A stretch of 13,841 bases of DNA from Trachipleistophora hominis. Its lineage: Eukaryota; Microsporidia; Pleistophoridae. The notes under the pieces are model-generated. The model did no database searches. It was not told the DNA's origin and saw only the letters and a program-made list of their open reading frames with translations. The DNA lies in assembly GCA_000316135.1 (NCBI GenBank), contig JH993863.1, positions 3,676 through 17,516 of the forward strand, written 5' to 3'. This document shows positions 6,837 to 13,841 of this stretch, one piece after another; position 1 is the stretch's first letter, and every line of letters starts with the position of its first letter. The translations under genes and the position numbers were made by a program.

Positions 6837-7337
6837 ATGCAACAAACATACAAATACATGCGTTTCCGTTCTACACCAAATATTCACGTAGAAACAAACG
6901 GTTTAACCGTAAGCTCTGCGGCTGACAACAAATCATGCCTTACAAACGAGGCTATTGAGGACAACACTTACTTTGAGGTGCTCATCAACAAATTGCATGT
7001 TAGAATAGGCGTTGCACCGCAGGATTACAAACTGTACGGGCCTCTTGGTTTAGACGGTTCATACGCATTTGGCAGTCTAAAAGGTTACAAATACCACAAA
7101 GGCGTACGCAACGCGTACGCCCACAAACTTAAAGAGAATGATGTGGTTGGTGTATTGAAGGTAGAACACTTCCTCAAATTCTTTGTTAATGGTGTTGATC
7201 TTGGCATTGCATACGATGATTTGTATGGTAAGGAGTATTTTGCAGCGCTAAGCTTTTATGGTGGTGGATCTGTTTGTGTTAATTTTGGACCGTGTTTTGC
7301 GTATGATAGTGTAATTAAATATGAAGGGATGTATTGA
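6837..7337 (+). CDS. BRE2: Minimal ASH2/Bre2 SPRY-domain COMPASS subunit
   Basis: ASH2L/Bre2 is the core subunit of COMPASS/SET1-MLL histone H3K4 methyltransferases in the nucleus; its SPRY domain contacts RbBP5/Swd1 and stimulates the SET enzyme. Seen in this 166-residue protein: YFEVLI (45-50), the RIGVAP segment, PLGLDGSYAFGSLKG (69-83), KYHKG, the turn KENDVVGVLKV, FFVNGVDLGIAYDDLY (115-130), YFAALSFY and the family hallmark NFGPCFAY (149-156). These match ASH2-type SPRY more closely than other SPRY proteins. The frame can be opened from a TTG at 6798, but the first ATG is at 6837, with TATA and CCC signals upstream. Compared with yeast and animal homologues, the PHD and winged-helix parts and the long SPRY insertion are missing. 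Only ten residues follow the hallmark motif. It converges on the acidic gene 221 bases downstream. Confidence 0.85.
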   Translation: MQQTYKYMRFRSTPNIHVETNGLTVSSAADNKSCLTNEAIEDNTYFEVLINKLHVRIGVAPQDYKLYGPLGLDGSYAFGSLKGYKYHKGVRNAYAHKLKENDVVGVLKVEHFLKFFVNGVDLGIAYDDLYGKEYFAALSFYGGGSVCVNFGPCFAYDSVIKYEGMY

Positions 7338-7558
7338 TAGAATGGAGTATGAATTAAAGGCTGGTTGCTGTGGATTGTTCTGGTATACCAGGAAAATGGT
7401 GTTTTTAATTTAAAAATGGGGTAGGCTTGATTTGTTATACGGTGATTTATACGGCAGTTTAATTGTTTTTAATGAAATAAGCCGTTGGAATGCAAAACTT
7501 TACAAATTAATTTATTTTAATGATACTTTAACGTTTTCTATTCTTCGGTCTCTTTTGG

Positions 7559-8128
7559 TTAACTTACCTGTTCTGGTTGGTTTGTCTGTCCTGCGCCTTC
7601 TTCTTTCTCATCCCCGGCCCCTTCCTCTTCAGCACATTCTTCTTCAGCACCTTCTTCTTCAGCAGCACCTTCTTCCTTCTCATCGCCAGCCCCTTCTTCC
7701 TCTTCATCAGCCCCTCCTTTCTTCTCATCACCGGCACCTTCTTCCTTCTCATCGCCAGCCCCTTCTTCCTCGTTAGCAGCCCCTTCCTCTTCATCACCTT
7801 CACCCGTTTCATCTGTAGCAGGATTAGCTGCCTGTCCTTCCCCAGACTGCGTAACATATAAACGATAATGCGGTACCTCCCCACTCTGCGTACCATTCGC
7901 TCCTTCCTCATCCACCGGTTCATCTTCAGTTTCATCCTCATCCTGTCCGCCGAACCATGAACTTTCTTTACTGCTATCTGAACCACCGCTCACCTTACTA
8001 ACACTCACCGACGAAGACTCTCCTTCCTCATCATCAACCACACAGTAATAAATTATCGTAGGCACTACTATCAAAAGAATTACAGTGGCAACGACAATAC
8101 AAATGATAATAATTGTTAAACGATTCAT
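7559..8128 (-). CDS. Acidic repeat protein with N-terminal membrane anchor
   Basis: Not a recognised family. The 189-residue protein begins MNRL, then a strongly hydrophobic segment (about 5-30, Ile/Val-rich), then DDEEGE and a Ser-rich linker. Tandem acidic units of the form EEGAGDEK (about 111-180) follow, mixing Glu/Asp, Gly/Ala and occasional Lys. A basic residue before the helix and acidic residues after it suggest a signal anchor with the acidic tail outside or lumenal; cleavage as a signal peptide is also possible. The frame can be opened from a non-ATG codon at 8197, but the first ATG is at 8128, 21 bases after a TATA element shared with the next acidic gene. The coding end reads CAG GTA AGT TAA, an exact consensus splice donor over the stop. 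It is first in a same-strand row of three acidic genes. Confidence 0.75.
   Translation of the reverse strand: MNRLTIIIICIVVATVILLIVVPTIIYYCVVDDEEGESSSVSVSKVSGGSDSSKESSWFGGQDEDETEDEPVDEEGANGTQSGEVPHYRLYVTQSGEGQAANPATDETGEGDEEEGAANEEEGAGDEKEEGAGDEKKGGADEEEEGAGDEKEEGAAEEEGAEEECAEEEGAGDEKEEGAGQTNQPEQVS
7589..7798 (-). repeat. Imperfect 24-bp-type repeat coding for EEGAGDEK units
   Basis: Residues 111-180 of the 189-residue protein are built from imperfect eight-residue units (EEGAGDEK, EEGAGDEKK, EEEEGAGDEK, EEGAAEEEG and similar). Unit lengths vary slightly, pointing to repeated slippage or recombination. Confidence 0.8.
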
Positions 8129-8149
8129 GTAATGCAAGTATAACGCCGT

Positions 8150-8161
8150 ATTTATACTTTT
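8150..8161 (-). promoter_or_regulatory. Shared TATA element of the 189-residue acidic gene
   Basis: On the minus strand this reads AAAAGTATAAAT, 21 bases before the ATG. The identical 12 bases precede the 299-residue acidic gene, supporting both starts and a common promoter type. Confidence 0.55.
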
Positions 8162-9895
8162 GGTGGGAGTGTAAACGAATAGCACACCGTTTGACAATCA
8201 CAGCTTAGGTACGAATTGTTAGTCGTAGCGTTGTGAAGGTGTTAGATCAATAAATCATTTTTGGTATAATTGCATCTTTCAGGTTATGCCCCTTTTAGAG
8301 AAACGGTGATTATTTGGTTGCTGATCATCATAAAGTATGATATGCTGCATTTTATTTACGTATGAATATATCAATGATATTTTACGGTGTTATATTGCAG
8401 TATTTTATACGTTCTTAATGAATGGTTTATAGTGTGCTAGAATGATTACAGAAAGTATTAAATTTTTAGAAGAAGAACATTTAAGTTGTGTGAAGTGTGC
8501 AGTGTTGATAATTAAACACACGTTTAGGAAAAAGAATAAATAATTTCCATGTACAACGGTCATTAGGACCATGGTCGGCGCTCAGCGTGCCAAAAGAGGT
8601 CGTTTAGGTATGTGAGTAGTGTTGGGAATTAATTAAACGATCTTTCTAACAAACAAGAATAATTTTTTGTAGAATAATTTATTTGTCAGCCGTGAGCTGA
8701 CGAAAGGGATAGGTTATGAGTGGCAAATAAGAGGGATAGAGTAAGAACGGTATTAAGACGGTCTATGAAGAATTACTAAGAAAAATGATGAGTAGATTAG
8801 ACTGTGAATGAAGGATTATTAAGAACAAGGATATGTAATAAATATTTATTGATTAAACACGTTATAAATAAAAATATGTGTTAATTGTTTTTACAAGCGA
8901 TAAAAATAAAAAGGTTTAAATGCTTCGTGGAATGCTACGAAGAGGTTGTTTACGTAAATATGCACGTTCTGCTGTGTTTCTACTAACAAGGCATTTTTTT
9001 CTTTCTCAATTAAGGTTACACTACACGTGTTCTATAGGCTGATTAATTCAGAAGTAGTAAAAATACGATCAATCGTGATATTTGAGTGATAATGAATAAC
9101 GAATGATAATAATGTGCGAAAAAATAATGTTTGGTGTTATTGTGTAATTTATTAGTGCGACTGGTAATGCAAAGTGTGCAAAATTAACATGTACTAGAAA
9201 TTTATTGTAATATTCTAATTGGTGTAATATTTTAGCAGTAAATGTATGTTTATCAATAACTTATAGTTACTGTCACGTGTTATAAATTGGATTAAGCAAA
9301 TTTCTTAGTATTTTAGTGGATTATCACTAAATAAAAATATGTCATAAACATATGCTCTGTTACGTTATTAGTTTGTAGCTGAGTTACCAATCAATTTGTA
9401 CTTTTTTGATAATTTATTACCAAATAAAGAGTTAATCTTGTAAATATAACGTTGAATAGGTTTTTGATACCAAAGAGCGTTGTTACAATTATTAGTGCAT
9501 TTTAGAGATAATCATGTAATTATGGTGAGAGCTTGATTAATTTACGCAATAAATAGAAAATTAGAAATGTTGATTACTTGCAAAAAGTGTGAAATTAGAT
9601 TTGCATGTAGTAAAACAATAAACACGTATTGACATAATGGATACATAAGAATATTAAGGTTCGAAATCAAAATATCGTTTAATTAACTTGCAAAATGGTT
9701 TACTCGTTTGAAATAAATAATGTAAAATATTACATTGTAAATTTGAATTATTAGTTTCGTTGATGGTTTCATTTGGTTTTACACTATAACTGTGCTGTAT
9801 TACTTTAATTTCTCTATAAATATTTTGTGAACTGGCATTACTTCGCTGTTTAGAATTTTTTAGAAGATTTGTATCAATCTAAGTTTTAAGTCGTC
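8162..9895. other. Long AT-rich spacer between acidic genes
   Basis: About 1.7 kb with no convincing gene. The stretch 8556-8710 is GC-richer and foldable and is listed separately. Elsewhere I see plain AT-rich sequence with two CACGTG sites (9024-9029, 9274-9279). A loosely similar pair of segments near 9169-9195 and 9578-9612 shares GCAAA-AGTGTG-AAATTA and CATGTA. No tRNA or mobile element is recognisable. Confidence 0.6.
8556..8710. ncRNA. Candidate structured RNA, family unknown
   Basis: Within an AT-rich spacer this patch can form a 12-bp long-range stem, 8595-8606 with 8634-8645 (two G-U pairs). It also has a GGCGC/GCGTGCC hairpin near 8573-8590, a GACCATGGTC palindrome near 8567-8577 and a perfect 6-bp hairpin GTCAGC/GCTGAC at 8685-8701. 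No tRNA, 5S, U6 or hammerhead signature fits, and the strand is unknown. This is an inference from pairing and base composition only. Confidence 0.25.
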
Positions 9896-10795
9896 TTAGA
9901 GTTCTGTCACGAGTTCTTCTTTATCGTTTTTTTCCTTGTCAGATTTTTCCTTGTCAGATTTTTCCTTGTCAGATTTTTCTTTGTCAGCTTTCTCTTCCTC
10001 TGGTTTCTCTTCTTCTGGCTTTTCTTCCTCTGGTTTTTCTTCCTCTGGCTTTTCTTCCTCTGGTTTTTCTTCAGCTGCCTTCTCTTCACCAGATCTATTT
10101 CCAGCCAACGCGTTTAAATCAATCCATTCAGCATCATCATCAGGATTTCTTGTGTTCTCATCATCTTTGCGCGGCTTGTCCGATTCATCTCTCTCGGGAT
10201 AATTAGGATAAACTTTCTCTCCAGGCGATAGGAGCCCAGAGTCTACGCCTTCCTCGTCATTGCCAGGTTCTTCTGGATTTTTTTCGTCAGGACTAGCAGG
10301 AGTTTTCTCGTCAGGACTAGCTGGATTTTTCTCACCAGGCGGGAGAAGCCCTGAGTCTACGCCTTCCTCGTCGGGACTAGCTGGTGTTTTCTCGCAAGGC
10401 GGGAGAGGTTTAGGATTGGCATCATCACTAGAAACACAAGGATTTTCGGGGTTGCCTTTCTCGGGCTTATTTTCATTAGGCGGACAAATTTTTGGACCTA
10501 CGTCTACGTCTTCTTCGTCCAGGCAAGGATTCTCAGGAGTACTTTCTTCCGGCTCATCAGGATTTGTTTCATCGGGTGCAGCCTCGGGATTAACGTCACT
10601 ATCATCGTTGCTCGGTTTATTGGGACCACTTGATTCCGGTTTGGACGGATTTGTTCCGCTAGGTGTAGATTTTGAACCGGCACCATAACCTTTGTTGTTT
10701 TTCAGCGCCTTCAGCAACAAAGGAATGCCAATACCAGATAATAATATCAACCCGATTATAAGTAAAGCCAAAAGCGGAATTAACATAATCTCCAT
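9896..10795 (-). CDS. Acidic Pro/Glu/Lys-rich protein with N-terminal hydrophobic segment
   Basis: Not a recognised family. The 299-residue protein opens with a Leu/Ile-rich membrane segment (about 4-29), followed by a basic patch (KALKNNKG) and a Ser/Pro/Gly linker. Then comes a Pro/Asp/Glu-rich body with four cysteines in a duplicated pattern (ENPC at 88-91 and 117-120; C104 and C134 beside PP). Two EEGVDSGLL(P/S)PGEK copies (143-156, 181-194) and five PEEEK plus five DKEK-type pentapeptides (245-294) follow. The basic patch after the helix would predict the tail on the cytoplasmic side, opposite to its 189-residue neighbour. The N-terminus could instead be a cleaved signal peptide. The start is the first ATG, 11 bases after the shared TATA element. 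The antisense Ser/Gly-rich frame is rejected because only this strand has an ATG-led hydrophobic N-terminus. Confidence 0.75.
   Translation of the reverse strand: MEIMLIPLLALLIIGLILLSGIGIPLLLKALKNNKGYGAGSKSTPSGTNPSKPESSGPNKPSNDDSDVNPEAAPDETNPDEPEESTPENPCLDEEDVDVGPKICPPNENKPEKGNPENPCVSSDDANPKPLPPCEKTPASPDEEGVDSGLLPPGEKNPASPDEKTPASPDEKNPEEPGNDEEGVDSGLLSPGEKVYPNYPERDESDKPRKDDENTRNPDDDAEWIDLNALAGNRSGEEKAAEEKPEEEKPEEEKPEEEKPEEEKPEEEKADKEKSDKEKSDKEKSDKEKNDKEELVTEL
9914..10063 (-). repeat. 15-bp tandem repeats: five PEEEK then five DKEK-type units
   Basis: Ten in-frame 15-base units near the C-terminus: PEEEK five times (residues 245-269), then ADKEK, SDKEK three times and NDKEE (270-294). The two halves share the Lys position, so the second probably derives from the first. 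Confidence 0.92.
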
Positions 10796-10806
10796 CGATA
10801 TTCAAC

Positions 10807-10818
10807 ATTTATACTTTT
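10807..10818 (-). promoter_or_regulatory. Shared TATA element of the 299-residue acidic gene
   Basis: On the minus strand this reads AAAAGTATAAAT, ending 11 bases before the ATG at 10795. It is identical over 12 bases to the element before the 189-residue gene. Confidence 0.55.
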
Positions 10819-12076
10819 CATATCATATATTATACCAATAATATCAGATTCCTTTTTTCAATACCTGTCATGTATAATGAAATAATTACGAATCAAATTG
10901 GTTAAAAATTGGCGTGACAGGTTAACGATTTTACGTTCCAAATGAACTGAGTGGTATTATATTTTTATACGTACATAAATTGGTTAATGATTAATTTTGA
11001 CCAATGAAATGAAATAATTTAGAATTTAATGGCATATGACAGCAGTCATAATTCTATCCACATTGGGTACTTTGATAAAAAGGTGCTATTCATTGGAGAA
11101 AAAAGTTAACATTTGTCATTTATCTAAATTTATCGTTAAGTCTTTAAAATCATTCTGTGCCCTATTTAACTGCAATACGATCTATAAATACTTATTTTCA
11201 TAATGTGAATATTTAAGTCGTTCTTCCTGATAAAATCTTTTGTAGAACAAAACATGTATAGAGATCTAATTACTGAACAGTTCACTAATAATATTCTGAT
11301 ATTTCCAGCAGAACTTACCAGTACTTTCATTAAATCAATCACAGATAAAACACTCGCATAATTTATTTATGTGAATCATACCAGAAATATTTCATAACAC
11401 TACATTAGAAGTTTGGAATGAGTGGCCTGTAAAGCATATCAATTCTCAATATAATGATCGTTGATGCCTTGTATTATTGAATACGTGTGTGGCAGTTATT
11501 TATGTTAGTTCATAACTCATCAGTTGCTACCAATTTTTAACTCCGTTAGTCCTAAAAGGTCATTTAACTAAAGAAATTCTAACAATAGAAAAGGCTATCA
11601 CGGTATAAATTGTAAGATTTTCTTTATTTTGATAACAAAAGATTAACAAATGCTGTAAGATTGCGGTCCCTCTGCGTAAATTAGGACTGATGTGGTGATA
11701 TTAAATAAGTATTTTATCGTGAATTGCGGAACCTACACATATATTTGTTCTGCAGACACAATGAATACCGATTCAGGCAGCTGTTATGACTTCAATTTGA
11801 TAGACATAATGAGCAATAGTTCAAAGCAATTATTATGACTTCAAGTTTGATATATACCTTCAGTTCACAACTCTTTCAGGTTACTCGCGACTAATAGTCA
11901 GTCCGTGAATATTCAAGAAAAATATTTATTAAGATTTTAGTCTTAACATTCAACGGCATTTCAATTTCAATATTAACGTGACATCAAAGTAAAAACAAAC
12001 CCGTAAAGCTTATACTTTCTATATTAATGAAAAATACTTTTAATCTGTAGCTTATATTTCCGGTTTCTCTCTAAAA
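10819..12076. other. AT-rich spacer between the second and third acidic genes
   Basis: About 1.26 kb without a recognisable gene. A diverged direct repeat, GCA(G/A)(C/T)T(G/A)TTATGACTTCAA, lies at 11777-11802 and 11826-11852. Otherwise I see only AT-rich sequence, with no RNA gene or mobile element. Confidence 0.6.
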
Positions 12077-13841
12077 CTATGAATGTCCATGAGAACAGCA
12101 GTTACATTTACAGCTTGACGGCGATTTACCTTTACCAGGGCCCTTCTTTTTTCTTTTATTTTTATTCTTCGTCTTCTTTGGTGGATTTTCACTATCTGCA
12201 TCACTTAACGTAATTGTATCATCACCTGGTTGTTCTTTATCCTCATCCTCTTTGTCTTGGTTCTCTTTATCCTCATCTTCTTCGTCCTCATCTTCTTTAT
12301 CCTCATCTTCTTTATCCTCATCATCTTTGTCCTCATCATCTTTGTCCTCATCTTCTTTGTCCTCATCTTCTTTATCTTCGTCCTCTTTATCCTCATCTTC
12401 TTTATCCTCATCATCTTTATCTTCGTCCTCTTTATCCTCATCTTCTTTATCCTCATCATCTTTATCGTCATCATCTTTATCTTCGTTCTCTTTATCGTCA
12501 TCATCTTTATCTTCGTCCTCTTTATCCTCATCTTCTTTATCCTCATCATCTTTATCTTCGTCCTCTTTATCCTCATCATCTTTGTCCTCATCCTCTTTGT
12601 CCTCATATTCTTTATCTTTTTCTACGTTGTCCTTTTCAATTTTCTTGGTTTTACGCTTTGTGCCATTTTCCGATAATAATCCTTCCTCTCCTTTAACTTC
12701 CTCGGTACCATTTTCAGTGTTCGTGTTACTTGCTCCAAGCTCAGGTTGTCTCTTTAATTTTTCTGGTTCATTATTTTCCCTGTTATTTTGCCCGTCGTTC
12801 TCGCCAGGCTGCTTGCCATTTGAACCCGGATTATTGCTGTGACTTTCTGGAACGTTCTTTTTTCCGGGTTTGGCTGAGTCATTCAGAGGTTTTTCGCCTA
12901 GTTCAGATGATTTTTTAAGAATTGGCGTGTCTTCCTCGCGACCAGGTGGTTTATTTTGTGGAGAACTTTTCTGTGGATTCGAAGAACTCGGATTTTGCGA
13001 CTGATCCTGTGGATTATTCGGTTCATCATTTTGAGGTGTCTGAGGCTGGACTTGTGACGACGGCGATTTCTTTTGGTTTGAAGTGTAAGGATTGGGCACT
13101 TGCCCATCATCGTCGCGCGGAGACGATTCATCAGATCGACTGGGGTTTTCCGAAGTGTCCTGAGGGTTTTGCTGTCGTCGATTCTTTGGTTGATTGCCCA
13201 TATTACCAGGATTTGAAGGCTGATTGGGAGCCTGCGGATCGTCTGGCTCTTGATCGTTCGACGGTTCGGGTTCATCTCGATTTGATTGCTTAGGTGGCAT
13301 CAGCTGTTCTTCATTACGCGATTTGTCATCGTTATCGTAACTCTTTGACGCTGGGCTTTTATTCTGTTGTTCTTCATTACGTGGTTTTTCATCGTTATCA
13401 TAATTCTTTGACGCTGAGCTTTTATCTTGTGATTCGGGTCGGGGAGACTTTTTCGGTTTGTTGGAAGTTTCAGGATTCGAAGAAGAGGCTTTTTGAGCTG
13501 AATTAGGAGATTCTTTTGCTTGATCATTTGAATCGTCAACCGACTCTTCATTTGCGGGCTTCGGTTCTTTATCCTTAGTTTGCGGTTGTAACTCGTCTTC
13601 ATCTAATTTCAACTCATTTAAAGAACTCTCTGGATAATTTGCATCCGCTTCTTGCTGAGATGGAGGGGAATCGGGCCTGTTTTGCTCTCGTTGTTTCCCT
13701 TGATTACGATTGTCGTCAGGCACCAATTCAATATTTCGGTCATCCTCATCATTTTTCTTTTTTTTCTCTAAGTTCTGCTTATTTTTTTTATTCGTATCAT
13801 CTGATGGCTTCGTATTATTAGGCTTTGAGTTTTTGTCCTCA
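12077..13841 (-). CDS. Highly charged repeat protein with Cys/His tail, 5' partial
   Basis: Not a recognised family; 587 codons are visible. The frame stays open to the right edge with no in-frame ATG in its first part, so the true start and any signal or membrane segment are off-window; the TTG at 13726 is not the start. Seen, numbering from that TTG: an Asn/Gln/Ser/Pro/Asp-rich disordered region (1-370) with a 21-residue duplication (102-143), then 25 consecutive pentapeptides of the DEDK(E/D) type (373-497). Next come a short acidic linker, a strongly basic patch (about 517-534, Lys/Arg/Gly) and a C-terminal CKCNCCSHGHS with C539, C541, C543, C544, H546 and H548. The acidic block, basic block and Cys/His end suggest an intrinsically disordered protein with cation or metal binding, or disulphide cross-linking. 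It is third in the same-strand acidic row. Confidence 0.75.
   Translation of the reverse strand, partial: EDKNSKPNNTKPSDDTNKKNKQNLEKKKKNDEDDRNIELVPDDNRNQGKQREQNRPDSPPSQQEADANYPESSLNELKLDEDELQPQTKDKEPKPANEESVDDSNDQAKESPNSAQKASSSNPETSNKPKKSPRPESQDKSSASKNYDNDEKPRNEEQQNKSPASKSYDNDDKSRNEEQLMPPKQSNRDEPEPSNDQEPDDPQAPNQPSNPGNMGNQPKNRRQQNPQDTSENPSRSDESSPRDDDGQVPNPYTSNQKKSPSSQVQPQTPQNDEPNNPQDQSQNPSSSNPQKSSPQNKPPGREEDTPILKKSSELGEKPLNDSAKPGKKNVPESHSNNPGSNGKQPGENDGQNNRENNEPEKLKRQPELGASNTNTENGTEEVKGEEGLLSENGTKRKTKKIEKDNVEKDKEYEDKEDEDKDDEDKEDEDKDDEDKEDEDKEDEDKDDDDKENEDKDDDDKDDEDKEDEDKEDEDKDDEDKEDEDKEDEDKEDEDKEDEDKDDEDKDDEDKEDEDKEDEDEEDEDKENQDKEDEDKEQPGDDTITLSDADSENPPKKTKNKNKRKKKGPGKGKSPSSCKCNCCSHGHS
12236..12610 (-). 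repeat. 15-bp tandem repeat, 25 units of DEDK(E/D)
   Basis: 375 bases divide exactly into 25 in-frame units (first EYEDK, then mostly EDEDK, DDEDK and DDDDK, with EDEDE and ENQDK near the end). Codon choice is nearly uniform. The sense strand is strongly purine-rich, because the plus strand reads mostly as T and C in TCTTCTTTATCCTCA-like units. Confidence 0.95.
13298..13423 (-). repeat. In-frame 63-bp tandem duplication
   Basis: Two adjacent 63-base units (13361-13423 and 13298-13360) encode KS(S/P)ASK(N/S)YDNDxKxRNEEQ segments of the third acidic protein. They differ at a handful of bases. Confidence 0.9.

Noticed and set aside
8129..8197. TTG-initiated extension of the 189-residue acidic protein
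   Set aside because: It would run through the shared TATA element and push the membrane segment inward; the ATG at 8128 is better.
8685..8712. Hammerhead ribozyme (CTGACGA and CGAAA next to a hairpin)
   Set aside because: The CTGANGA-like and GAAA elements overlap in a single stretch instead of flanking stem II, and no cleavage-site stem can be placed.
9655..9672. GGTTCGAAATC as a tRNA B box
   Set aside because: There is no matching T-stem, acceptor stem or A box upstream.
10260..10688. Ser/Gly/Phe-rich open frame opposite the 299-residue gene
   Set aside because: It is a mirror of Pro/Glu/Asp codons. The minus strand has the ATG-led hydrophobic N-terminus and the promoter element.
12205..12842. 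Several long open frames on both strands across the DEDK repeat (Ser/Leu-rich, Met/Arg/Lys-rich, Phe/Ile-rich)
   Set aside because: They are by-products of a 15-base repeat that stays open in most frames. Only the acidic minus frame continues with varied composition on both sides and has a structured C-terminus.
13724..13726. TTG at 13726 as start of the third acidic gene
   Set aside because: The frame continues open to the window edge with the same composition, so the gene is 5' partial.

Overview
The window looks like a gene-sparse stretch of a small eukaryotic genome, most likely a microsporidian or close relative. All visible genes are intronless or nearly so. The one complete recognisable chromatin protein (ASH2/Bre2) is cut down to little more than its SPRY domain. 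Start codons sit very close to short CCC, AAATTT or TATA elements, as reported for microsporidia. The identification rests on gene style and content, not on a ribosomal RNA or a marker tree, and no genus is claimed.

Layout, left to right. (1) 1-1610, plus strand: a Hel2/ZNF598-type ribosome-collision zinc-finger protein whose N-terminus, including any RING domain, lies off the left edge. (2) 1611-2590: AT-rich spacer with diverged repeats, an AAT/ATT microsatellite and a degenerate TTAACCC-rich array. (3) 2591-3040, plus: nucleoside diphosphate kinase with all catalytic residues, followed by a 24-bp minisatellite and a 27-28-bp repeat carrying CACGTG. (4) 3946-5478, minus: a 510-residue, mostly disordered protein of unknown function with an octapeptide repeat. 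(5) 5479-6836: a 1.36-kb divergent spacer with three unrelated tandem arrays. (6) 6837-7337, plus: a 166-residue ASH2/Bre2 SPRY protein. (7) 7559-13841, minus: three successive long acidic low-complexity genes. Two are complete with a single N-terminal hydrophobic segment; the third runs off the right edge. They are separated by AT-rich spacers of 1.3-1.8 kb.

The recognisable genes are housekeeping: translation quality control, NTP balancing and H3K4-methylation complex scaffolding. The right half is different: a same-strand group of charged, repeat-built and probably membrane-anchored proteins. The two with visible 5' ends share an identical 12-bp TATA-containing element just upstream of the ATG. 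This group is the best candidate for something undescribed, such as a lineage-specific surface, spore-coat or host-facing protein set. That role is inferred from architecture only.

Short-period tandem expansion recurs throughout: 24-bp or 8-residue units at three or four loci and 15-bp or 5-residue units at two. No tRNA, rRNA, transposon or CRISPR array was found. Two GC-richer, foldable intergenic patches are weak ncRNA candidates.
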